A stretch of 8,744 bases of DNA from Actinomycetota bacterium (GTDB lineage Bacteria; Actinomycetota; UBA4738; HRBIN12). The position numbers and the translations under genes are program-made. This document shows, piece by piece, positions 1 to 5,815 of this stretch. Below the pieces are notes generated by a model, which did not search any database, was not told where the DNA came from, and saw only the letters and a list, made by a program, of their open reading frames with translations. How positions within the stretch are numbered: the first letter of the stretch is position 1; the number at the start of each line of letters is the position of its first letter. The stretch lies in assembly GCA_005885325.1 (NCBI GenBank), contig VAYX01000154.1, positions 1 through 8,744 on the forward strand. Direction: 5' to 3'.

Positions 1-521
1 TCGCCAGAGCCAAGGCGGCACGGCTGGGCGGCCACGTCGTCGCGTTGACATCGATGCTCGCCGGCCTGCCCCTCGGCTACCACCGCGATCTCCAGGAGGA
101 CAAGGGCCCAGCGTTCGACGCGGCCGACACGGTGGAGGCGACCCTTGGAGCGTTGGCCGGGTGCGTCGAGACGCTCCGCTTCGACGAGGCCGCAATGCGG
201 GAGGCCGCCGAGGCCGAGGCTCTGTACGCGACCGACCTTGCCGAGGAGCTGGTCCGGGCGGGCGTGCCGTTCCGCCAGGCCCATCGGCGGATCGGCGAGC
301 TGCTGAAACGACTCCACGCCGAGCACCGTTCGCTCCGATCCCTCGGACCCGACGAGTGGCGCGACCTCGGATTGCCCGAGGGCGCTTCGCTCCTCGATCC
401 CGACCGGTCGGTGCGGGCCCGGTCGATGCCCGGCGGGCCCTCGCCGGCGAGCGTGCTGGCGCAGGCCCAAGCCATCGAGGCGACGCTCGCGCCGCGGAAC
501 CACGGTGTGTCGAAGACGTAG
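1..521 (+). CDS. argH: Argininosuccinate lyase, C-terminal part (5' end outside window)
   Basis: Last step of arginine biosynthesis: cytosolic cleavage of argininosuccinate to arginine and fumarate. The open frame enters from the left edge (first full codon at 3) and ends with TAG at 519-521, so about 172 residues are present; the family is usually about 460-480 long. The fragment begins inside the conserved helix leading to GLPLGYHRDLQEDK, the family's GLPLxYNxDxQEDK segment, and continues into the C-terminal lyase domain (YATDLAEELVRAGVPFRQAH, then LLDPDRSVRARSMPGGPSP). The catalytic GSSxMPxKxNP loop would lie upstream, outside the window. An ATG at 54 is internal, not a start. No other arg genes are visible, so operon membership cannot be judged. 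Identity is seen from motifs I know for the family; confidence is high. Confidence 0.93.
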   Translation, partial: ARAKAARLGGHVVALTSMLAGLPLGYHRDLQEDKGPAFDAADTVEATLGALAGCVETLRFDEAAMREAAEAEALYATDLAEELVRAGVPFRQAHRRIGELLKRLHAEHRSLRSLGPDEWRDLGLPEGASLLDPDRSVRARSMPGGPSPASVLAQAQAIEATLAPRNHGVSKT

Positions 522-553
522 AAGTCTCCGTGGGAACGAAGCCGTGCCCCGCG

Positions 554-580
554 TTGGGCCGTACACCTCGCAGGTACCAT
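554..580 (+). promoter_or_regulatory. Possible promoter of the lipoprotein gene
   Basis: In the 80-base gap after argH there is TACCAT (575-580), a fair -10 of TANNNT type, with TTGGGC (554-559) upstream at a short 15-base spacing. A start of transcription near 587 would give a leader of about 15 bases that includes the ribosome binding site. The -35 match is weak, so this rests mainly on position. Confidence 0.3.
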
Positions 581-588
581 CCAAAGGT

Positions 589-594
589 AGGAGG
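589..594 (+). promoter_or_regulatory. Ribosome binding site deciding the lipoprotein start
   Basis: A perfect AGGAGG lies 7 bases before the ATG at 602 but only 4 bases before the in-frame GTG at 599. The spacing favours ATG 602. Much longer upstream extensions of this frame run through the argH coding region and are not credible. Confidence 0.75.
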
Positions 595-601
595 ACGCGT
601 G

Positions 602-1144
602 ATGAGGCTCCATCATGGAAGGCGACGCCCGGGTCTGGCCGTGATCACCCTCGCTGCGCTGCTCCTGGCCGCGTGCGGCCGCAGCAGCGGCAACCCGTCG
701 TCGGGGGGCGGCTCGCCCTCGCCGTCGGGAACGGCGCTCTCCGTTCAGACGGACTCGGTCTCCGGCATCGGGACGGTCCTTGCGAACGGCGCCGGCCTGA
801 CCCTGTACCACAACACGAAGGAGACCGGCACCAAGATCGTGTGCACGGGCGGGTGCGCCTCATTCTGGCCTCCGGTGCTCGTGACGGGTTCGCTCCCACA
901 GGACACGGGGATGATCACGGGGACGTTCGGCACGATCATGCGCCCCGACGGCACCACGCAACTCACGATCAATGGCATGCCCCTGTACACGTACTCGGGC
1001 GACTCGGCGTCGGGCCAGGCATCCGGACAGGGGATCCAGGGCGTCTGGTTCGCCGTGTCGGCGTCCGGATCCAGCACGTCGGCCGCCGGGAGCGGCGGCT
1101 CGTCGGGTGGCGGTGGCGGCGGATACGGCGGCTACGGGTCCTAG
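602..1144 (+). CDS. Secreted-repeat lipoprotein (Lipoprotein_15 / COG4315 family)
   Basis: A 180-residue predicted lipoprotein of unknown function, probably anchored on the outer face of the membrane. It has a basic N-terminus (HHGRRR), a hydrophobic segment (about 12-22) and a lipobox LLAAC with Cys25 as the lipidation site, then a Ser/Gly/Pro linker. Two secreted-repeat units follow. The first has GLTLY, then CTGGCASFWPP. The second has PLYTYSGDSASGQASGQG ending in VWFAV, the Yx[FWY]xxD pattern that names the family. In the first unit the second aromatic and the Asp are replaced (LYHNTKETG), so that copy is degenerate. The tail is Ser/Gly-rich and ends in a run of six Gly and then YGGYGS. 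Family members are common in actinobacteria; redox or metal roles have been suggested, but I do not assert one. It is a single gene, convergent with the next one. Confidence 0.88.
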   Translation: MRLHHGRRRPGLAVITLAALLLAACGRSSGNPSSGGGSPSPSGTALSVQTDSVSGIGTVLANGAGLTLYHNTKETGTKIVCTGGCASFWPPVLVTGSLPQDTGMITGTFGTIMRPDGTTQLTINGMPLYTYSGDSASGQASGQGIQGVWFAVSASGSSTSAAGSGGSSGGGGGGYGGYGS

Positions 1145-1147
1145 GCC

Positions 1148-1183
1148 GGCCCGAGGGGCCCACCGTCCCTCACGGTCGTGAGG
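1148..1183. terminator. Small hairpins between convergent genes, possible terminator
   Basis: Two short perfect inverted repeats lie between the lipoprotein stop and the end of the minus-strand membrane-protein gene: GGCCC/GGGCC (1148-1152 and 1156-1160, 3-base loop) and CCTCAC/GTGAGG (1168-1173 and 1178-1183, 4-base loop). The second overlaps the minus-strand stop codon. Neither has a T-tract, so a role as a bidirectional terminator is inferred from the position between convergent genes. Confidence 0.35.
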
Positions 1184-1592
1184 CGCGGAGGGTCCGCACG
1201 CCCGCCCGGACCGCGATGAAGGCCAGGGCGCCGATGGCCCCGCCGACCACGGCGGCTGCCACGCCGATCCACCAGTTGTCGTCGGCGAAGTCGAACGGCC
1301 TGCCCGCCATCCGCTCGCCGAGGTGCACGCCCCACAGGACGGTTCGAACGGGGAACAGCACGAGCGCGCCGACCACGGACTCGACGAACCGCCGGTTGAC
1401 GCCGAACGGAACGCCCTGCCACAGGACGGTGTAGCCGAGGAATCCCCAGGCCGCCCCGGCGCCGGCCGTCGCGGCCAATCCAGACGCCCGGGGATACTCG
1501 TCCTTCAGCCCCTCCTGCCGCCCCCGCTGCGCCCCGCCGTCCTCGCCCACCCCGCCAGTCTGCCTCGTGACGGCGGGGTCCAGTAGGCTCAT
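1170..1592 (-). CDS. Unrecognised small membrane protein
   Basis: I do not recognise this protein. The frame encodes up to 140 residues. The first 35 or so are polar and low in conserved character. Three hydrophobic segments follow (about 38-60, 70-90 and 107-130), with the well-defined intervening stretches VNRRF and GRPFDFADDNWW, and a basic end (RTLRASRP), consistent with an integral membrane protein. Third codon positions are strongly G/C, as in neighbouring genes. The start is uncertain: the ATG at 1592 has no ribosome binding site and its codon overlaps the ATG of the divergent deacetylase gene. An in-frame GTG at 1550 (residue 15) would remove the overlap, but it too lacks a well-placed site. 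Either choice keeps all three membrane segments. Confidence 0.6.
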   Translation of the reverse strand: MSLLDPAVTRQTGGVGEDGGAQRGRQEGLKDEYPRASGLAATAGAGAAWGFLGYTVLWQGVPFGVNRRFVESVVGALVLFPVRTVLWGVHLGERMAGRPFDFADDNWWIGVAAAVVGGAIGALAFIAVRAGVRTLRASRP

Positions 1593-2280
1593 GTTCGTGG
1601 GGTTCGCAAGCGCGCTGGTGCTGTTCGCTCATCCCGACGATGCCGAGTACATGTGCGGGGGGACCGTCGCCCACTGGGCCGGCAACGGGACCGAGGTTCA
1701 CTACGTGGTCGTCACCGACGGCTCCGCCGGCTCGAACGAGCCGGGCATGACCAGGGAGCAGATCTCGGGGATCCGCAAGCCCGAACAGGACGAGGCGGCG
1801 CGGGTTCTCGGCGTCAGGACGGTGACCTTCCTTGACTTCCCCGACGGGATGCTCGAGGTGAACCTGGAGACCCGGATGGCCGAGGTGCTCGTCGCTCCCG
1901 ACCCCTCGAGGCTGTGGTTCGGCCGGCGGTACATCAACCATGCCGATCATCGGGCCGCAGGGGAGCTCGCGCTGTGCGCCGTCATGCCCGACGCCCCCTC
2001 GCGGCCCCAGTTCCCCGAGCTCCTGGAGGCGGGGTTCGAGCCCTACGAGGTCCCGAACCTTTGGTTGTCCACCGAGGAACCCGATACGTACGTGGACATC
2101 ACCAAGACGATCGACCTGAAGATGGAGGCGCTTACGAAGCACCGGTCCCAGGGGGTCGAGGACGACCTCCAGTGGGTCCGGGACCGGGCGAAGGAGCTCG
2201 GCGAGAAGGGCGGGGTGGAGTACGCGGAGGGATTCCTGGCGTTCTCCTTGAAGGAAGAGGAAGAAGCAGAGGGACGATGA
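1591..2280 (+). CDS. PIG-L/LmbE-family deacetylase with a possible internal deletion
   Basis: A 229-residue member of the zinc-dependent LmbE/PIG-L N-deacetylase family, which includes MshB, Mca and GlcNAc-PI deacetylases. The N-terminal strand leads into AHPDD (His14 and Asp17 as likely zinc ligands, Asp16 as likely base) followed by E19 and the GG turn. VTDGSAGS, the R/E helix (RKPEQDEAARVLGV) and FLDFPDGML follow in family order. NHADH (117-120) gives the third ligand, His120; the usual form is HPDH. The C-terminal VDITKTIDLKMEALTKHRSQ is typical. Between ETRMA and EVLVAPDPSRLWFG the helix normally reading like REIRRFRPD is missing, about 10-12 residues, with the frame intact. The substrate is unknown; it lacks the N-terminal pattern I associate with Mca. 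ATG 1591 is chosen over GTG 1567 because the conserved domain starts soon after it, but neither has a clear ribosome binding site. Its stop overlaps the next start. Confidence 0.85.
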   Translation: MFVGFASALVLFAHPDDAEYMCGGTVAHWAGNGTEVHYVVVTDGSAGSNEPGMTREQISGIRKPEQDEAARVLGVRTVTFLDFPDGMLEVNLETRMAEVLVAPDPSRLWFGRRYINHADHRAAGELALCAVMPDAPSRPQFPELLEAGFEPYEVPNLWLSTEEPDTYVDITKTIDLKMEALTKHRSQGVEDDLQWVRDRAKELGEKGGVEYAEGFLAFSLKEEEEAEGR

Positions 2281-2795
2281 TGGAGGAACCGGTCGACCCG
2301 GGGGACGAGGCCCCGGCCAGCCTCGATCCCGACGAGGCGAACAACGTCCGCGCGGACCTCGATGACCTGCACGGCATACGAGAGGTCTTCGGCCCCCAGG
2401 GGGTGAAGGGCGTGGTCATCGCCTGCCCCGATTGTGGCGAGAACCACTTCTACGAATGGGACCTGCTCCGGGAGAACCTCGAGCACATGCTGAGGACCGG
2501 TGAGCCGCGGATGCACGAGCCGGCCTTCGAGGTTCACGAGGACGAGTACATCCAGTGGGACTACGGCAAGGGCTACATCGATGCCCTCACCGACACCGGT
2601 CTGCAACCCGACCGTCAGATCCAGATCACGCGCTGCCCGTGGTGCGAGACGCCGTGCGACCAGGATTTCCAGTTCTGCCCGAGGTGCGGCCGGTCCCTTG
2701 CGGCGCTCCGCCTGTACAAGGAGCTCCTGGCTCGGGGGATCGACGAGCGGGAGGTCCGGTCGCTCCTCGTCCGGGCGGGCTACGAACCGTTCTGA
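2277..2795 (+). CDS. DUF5319-like protein with C-terminal zinc ribbon
   Basis: A 172-residue cytosolic protein of unknown function. Residues about 22-104 resemble the actinobacterial DUF5319 family as I remember it from Mycobacterium tuberculosis Rv3412: an acidic N-terminus, VRADLDDL, GVKGVVIACPDCGENHFYEWDLLRENL, HEPAF and IQWDYGKGYIDA. The family members I know end near there. This one continues with a four-cysteine zinc-ribbon pattern (CPWC at 120-123, CPRC at 134-137) and a short helical tail (LYKELLARGIDEREVRSLL). C50-x2-C53 in the core may also bind metal. ATG 2277 overlaps the deacetylase TGA as ATGA; a second ATG follows at 2280. The AG-rich run ending AGAGGG (2268-2273) can serve either, with 2280 slightly better spaced. 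Coupling implies co-expression with the deacetylase. The function is not known. Confidence 0.82.
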   Translation: MMEEPVDPGDEAPASLDPDEANNVRADLDDLHGIREVFGPQGVKGVVIACPDCGENHFYEWDLLRENLEHMLRTGEPRMHEPAFEVHEDEYIQWDYGKGYIDALTDTGLQPDRQIQITRCPWCETPCDQDFQFCPRCGRSLAALRLYKELLARGIDEREVRSLLVRAGYEPF

Positions 2796-2801
2796 TCACG
2801 T

Positions 2802-2822
2802 GGGCCGCCGGACCGGCGGCCC
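2802..2822. repeat. Perfect 9-bp GC inverted repeat (hairpin) abutting a ribosome binding site
   Basis: GGGCCGCCG (2802-2810) and CGGCGGCCC (2814-2822) are exact reverse complements separated by GAC, forming an all-G/C stem with a 3-base loop. It fills most of the 39-base gap after the DUF5319-like gene and ends exactly where the GGAGAAGG of the next gene begins. There is no T-tract. It could end or attenuate the upstream transcript, shield its 3' end, or affect ribosome access to the next gene; the sequence alone does not decide. Confidence 0.65.
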
Positions 2823-2834
2823 GGAGAAGGCCTG

Positions 2835-3194
2835 ATGGGGATCGAGGCGCCGCGGCGGAGCGACCGGTGGGCCGGGACCGAAGACGCCGAGGGCAATCCG
2901 TGGGCCGTCGCGTCGTTCGCGTTCGCCGCGCTCGGGCTTGTGGCCGTGGGCCTGATCGTGGCCGGCACGTCCGGCGCGCCGTTCCTCGACTCGCTTCCGG
3001 ACGGGGTGGCCTCGGCACTGTACGGCTCGGTTCCCGGCTTCGGCCTGCTCGCGCTGCTCGCAGGCCTCGCCGGCCGGGCGCGTCCTCGCCGAGCCTGGAT
3101 GGCCTGGACCGGGACGATCGTGGGATCGATGCTCCTCGCCGTCGCAGCCATCGTGGCCGTCATCGTGCTGAACGCGTTCCTGACGCTCGGCTGA
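2835..3194 (+). CDS. Small membrane protein, DUF4190-like
   Basis: A 119-residue predicted membrane protein. A polar N-terminus leads to NPWAVASFAFAALGLVAVGLIVAG (first span, about 22-44), then a short loop, GFGLLALLAGLAGRARPRRAW (about 68-82 and a basic loop), then a long last span (about 91-116). The order 'NPxA-hydrophobic, small Gly-rich span, basic loop, G-x-I-V-G span' resembles the DUF4190 pattern; this is a weak likeness from memory, not a firm assignment. GGAGAAGG (2823-2830) is well placed before ATG 2835. Its last 35 bases overlap the 3' end of ligD on the other strand. It follows the deacetylase and DUF5319-like genes on the same strand and may be their third operon member, although the GC hairpin lies between. 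Confidence 0.72.
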   Translation: MGIEAPRRSDRWAGTEDAEGNPWAVASFAFAALGLVAVGLIVAGTSGAPFLDSLPDGVASALYGSVPGFGLLALLAGLAGRARPRRAWMAWTGTIVGSMLLAVAAIVAVIVLNAFLTLG

Positions 3195-5739
3195 CCGCCG
3201 GCGGCTCGAGGATGCAGTCCTCGGGCGCCTTGTCCGTTCGCAAGCCCTTGAACGATGGGGCTCGCATCTTCTTCGTGCTCTTCGTGAACTCCAGGTACTC
3301 GACCTCGCACACCATCTCCGGGCGGACGAACGTCGCGCCCTTGATCGCCTTGAGCTCGGGGTCGTCGGTGGGCGGCTCCTTCGTCACGAGCGGCGTGAGC
3401 AGCTCCATCACCGTGGCCAGCATCTTGTCGGTGAAGCCCGTGCCGACCTGGCCGATCCACCGGAGCTTCCCGTCGTCGTAGGCCCCGACCAGGAGGGCTC
3501 CGAACGTCCCGGCGCGCCCGCCCTGGCCCGGCGTCCATCCCAGGACCACGCAGTCCTGGGTGTTCGTGAGCTTGATCTTCCTCCAGTCGGGCGAGCGGCG
3601 GCCGGGGAAGTACTTCGAGCCGTGGCGTTTGGCCACCACCCCCTCCAGGCCGTGCGACCGCGCCGCTTCGACCAGCTGCTTCCCCTCGCCCTCGACGAAC
3701 GTGACCAGCTGGAGCCGCTCGTCCTCCTCCACCACGGCCTGGAGGAGTTCCCGGCGTTCCTCCAGGGGCTGTTCCGTGAGGTTCCGGCCATCCAGCCACA
3801 GGAGGTCGAACGCCACGAGCGCCACGGGGATCTGCTTGGCGATCCGCTTGATCTCTCGCTCGTTCGCCAGGTTCATCCGCTGCTGGAGGGCCTCGAAGGA
3901 GTTCTTCCCGTCCTCGTCGAAGGCCACGATCTCGCCATCCATCACCGCGTTCACCTGATCAACCAGCTCGTGGATCATGTGCAGCTCCGGATACTGCGTC
4001 GCCACGTCGCGTCCCCGTCGCGTGATCGGCCGAGTGAGGTCCGTCGTGAGGAAGGTGAGCGCCCTGATCCCGTCCAGCTTGGGCTCGAACCGCCACTTCG
4101 GATCGTCGAAGGGCTGCTGGCCTCCCTCCGCCAGCATCGGCTGGAGCGAGGGCGGCTGGTCGATGAGCGGCGCGTCCTGGTGGCTGGCCAGGAAGATCAG
4201 CCAGTCGGTGCGGGTTTTTACCAGGTGGTACTCGAGGCCGCGGTACCGGCGCCCGCGCAGACGGAAGCTCACTTTCTTGTCCGTCCACTCGATGAGCTCG
4301 TACGTGCCGTTGTCGAAGATCCGGACCTCGCCGGCGCCGTAATGGCCTTCGGGGATCGTGCCCTCGAAGCTGCCGTACTCGAGCGGGTGGTCCTCGGTCC
4401 GCACGGCCAGCCGCTTGTCGCCGAAGGCGATCGGAAGCCCCCGGGGCACGGCCCAGGAGGGCAGCGCGCCGTCCTTCTCCAGGCGGAGGTCGTAATGCAG
4501 CCGGGTGGCTCGGTGCTTCTGGATCACGAAGGAGTTGCCCGTGCCTTTTGACGCGCCGGGGGCGGGCTCGGGCGTGCCCTCGAAGTCCCGCTTGCGCAGG
4601 TACTCCGCGAGCTTCGGGTCCTTCGATTCGGCGATGACCCGCTCGCTGGTCCGGGGATTCGCCGGGTTCGAGCTCTTGGCCCCCCTCGTCGGCTTCTTCG
4701 CGGCTTTGGTGGTCGCCTTCGCGGACCTCGGGGACAGCGCCTTCTCCGGCGGCAGCCCCATGGCCTCCAGTGCGAGGCCGAGGTCCTGCGGCTCGGTCCG
4801 TACCCCGTCGAACAGGTCCCCGACCTTCGCGAACCGCTTCCACACCGTCTGGATCGTGAACTGCTGCGGTGTCACACCCTTCTTCACCTCGTCCCACGTG
4901 AGCGGGGTGGAGACCGTTCCCCCCGGCTCGGGCCGGAGCGAGTACGCGGCCGAGATGTTCGCTCCGGCCCGGTTCATGTTGTGGTCGATGAAGACCTTCC
5001 CGGAGCGCTTCGACACCTGCCAGGCCATCGTCACCCGGTCCCGGTCGGCCCGCTCGATCATCCGGCCGACCGCGCCGACGAACTCGCGGACCTGCTCGTA
5101 GGAATAGCCCGGCTCGACCGGCACGTAGATCTGCATGCCCGTCGCTCCGCTCGTCTTCGGGTAGCCGACCAGGCCCAGCGTGTCGAGGGACGCCTTCACG
5201 TGCATCGCCACCGCCAGGACGTCGTCGAACGTGATCGGGGGGAACGGATCGAGGTCGAAGAACAGGTAATCGGGCGATTCGATCGACCGGCACCGCGAAT
5301 GCAGGGGGTGGAACTCGATGCAGCCGAGGTTTGCGATGAACAGCACGCCGGCCGTGTCCTCGACCATCAGGTAGTCGATGATCCCGGTCTTCGCCTCCTC
5401 GCTCTCGACGGGGCACCGGGGGAGCCAGTCCGGTGTATGGGAGGGCGCGCTCTTCTCGTAGAAGAACGGGCCGGCGATCCCGTCCGGCATCCGCTTCATC
5501 GTCAGGGGCCGCTCGAGGAGGTGCGGCAGGATCAAGTCCGCGACGTTGAAGTAGTAGGCGATGACGTCGCCCTTGGTGTACCCCTCCTCGGGCCAGAACA
5601 CCTTGTCCAGGTTGGACAGCCGGAGCTCCCGCCCGTCGGCCTGCATCCACCAGGCATCCCCGCGCTGTTCGGCGGGTAGGGAAGCTGGGAACTTGACCGT
5701 GAACGGGGGCCCCGAGGCACGCTTCTTCGCCGGCGTCAT
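3160..5739 (-). CDS. ligD: Multifunctional NHEJ DNA ligase LigD (POL-PE-LIG)
   Basis: An 859-residue ATP-dependent DNA ligase/polymerase of bacterial non-homologous end joining, acting with Ku on double-strand breaks. The domain order is POL-PE-LIG, as in mycobacteria. POL (about 25-335): catalytic D162 and D164 in DLDPFP, KTSGATGMQIY, and a third acidic residue, D252, in VFIDHNMNRAG. A Lys/Ala/Ser linker spans 338-365. PE 3'-phosphoesterase (about 400-525): QKHRATRLHYDLRLE gives H409, H415, D417 and R419; DHPLEY gives H451 and Y455. LIG (about 535-850): nucleophile K554 in EPKLDGIRA, MDGEIVAFD (D601-E603), EGVVAKR (E699-K704), DWRKIKL (718-724), then an OB-fold ending in an R-rich tail. All key residues I know are present. 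The start is the ATG at 5739, because the frame upstream of it lacks domain character and runs into ku. It is divergent from ku. Confidence 0.96.
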   Translation of the reverse strand: MTPAKKRASGPPFTVKFPASLPAEQRGDAWWMQADGRELRLSNLDKVFWPEEGYTKGDVIAYYFNVADLILPHLLERPLTMKRMPDGIAGPFFYEKSAPSHTPDWLPRCPVESEEAKTGIIDYLMVEDTAGVLFIANLGCIEFHPLHSRCRSIESPDYLFFDLDPFPPITFDDVLAVAMHVKASLDTLGLVGYPKTSGATGMQIYVPVEPGYSYEQVREFVGAVGRMIERADRDRVTMAWQVSKRSGKVFIDHNMNRAGANISAAYSLRPEPGGTVSTPLTWDEVKKGVTPQQFTIQTVWKRFAKVGDLFDGVRTEPQDLGLALEAMGLPPEKALSPRSAKATTKAAKKPTRGAKSSNPANPRTSERVIAESKDPKLAEYLRKRDFEGTPEPAPGASKGTGNSFVIQKHRATRLHYDLRLEKDGALPSWAVPRGLPIAFGDKRLAVRTEDHPLEYGSFEGTIPEGHYGAGEVRIFDNGTYELIEWTDKKVSFRLRGRRYRGLEYHLVKTRTDWLIFLASHQDAPLIDQPPSLQPMLAEGGQQPFDDPKWRFEPKLDGIRALTFLTTDLTRPITRRGRDVATQYPELHMIHELVDQVNAVMDGEIVAFDEDGKNSFEALQQRMNLANEREIKRIAKQIPVALVAFDLLWLDGRNLTEQPLEERRELLQAVVEEDERLQLVTFVEGEGKQLVEAARSHGLEGVVAKRHGSKYFPGRRSPDWRKIKLTNTQDCVVLGWTPGQGGRAGTFGALLVGAYDDGKLRWIGQVGTGFTDKMLATVMELLTPLVTKEPPTDDPELKAIKGATFVRPEMVCEVEYLEFTKSTKKMRAPSFKGLRTDKAPEDCILEPPAVSRASGTRSAR

Positions 5740-5745
5740 CCCCCG

Positions 5746-5751
5746 ATGGTA
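5746..5751 (-). promoter_or_regulatory. Possible -10 box for a leaderless ligD transcript
   Basis: On the minus strand TACCAT (the complement of 5746-5751) is followed by six bases, CGGGGG, and then the ligD ATG. A TANNNT box 6-7 bases before the start codon is the spacing expected for leaderless mRNAs, which are common in actinobacteria. There is no good Shine-Dalgarno sequence before this ATG, only the G run. I found no convincing -35. Confidence 0.4.
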
Positions 5752-5763
5752 GAACGAGTGGGT

Positions 5764-5787
5764 GGGACCGCTAGAATCGGTGGTCCC
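5764..5787. promoter_or_regulatory. Palindromic region over the putative ku -10 box
   Basis: The 76-base divergent gap between ligD and ku holds two overlapping perfect inverted repeats: ACCG-7-CGGT (5767-5770 and 5778-5781) inside GGGACC-12-GGTCCC (5764-5769 and 5782-5787). The central seven bases contain TAGAAT (5772-5777), the best -10 for ku, predicting transcription from about 5784. A dimeric regulator bound here would block ku and possibly affect ligD. This is an inference from symmetry and position. Confidence 0.45.
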
Positions 5788-5804
5788 TGCAACCGACCGT
5801 CTTC

Positions 5805-5810
5805 GGAGGT
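5805..5810 (+). promoter_or_regulatory. Ribosome binding site deciding the ku start
   Basis: GGAGGT sits 5 bases before ATG 5816, the start that gives the canonical Ku N-terminus (WKGAISFGLV). An in-frame GTG at 5762 lies upstream of the likely transcription start and has no such site. Confidence 0.8.
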
Positions 5811-5815
5811 ACGCC

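Noticed and set aside
77..811. Minus-strand 244-codon frame across the argH end and the lipoprotein start
   Set aside because: Antisense to two recognisable genes, with Arg/Ser-rich composition and no domain.
2780..3799. Minus-strand 339-codon frame spanning the small membrane gene and the ligD 3' end
   Set aside because: Crosses the boundary of two better-supported genes and shows no recognisable domain.
3959..5650. Long minus-strand frame (563 codons) in another register inside ligD
   Set aside because: Arg/Pro/Gly/Ala-rich shadow typical of G+C-rich DNA; the LigD frame carries all catalytic motifs over the same bases.
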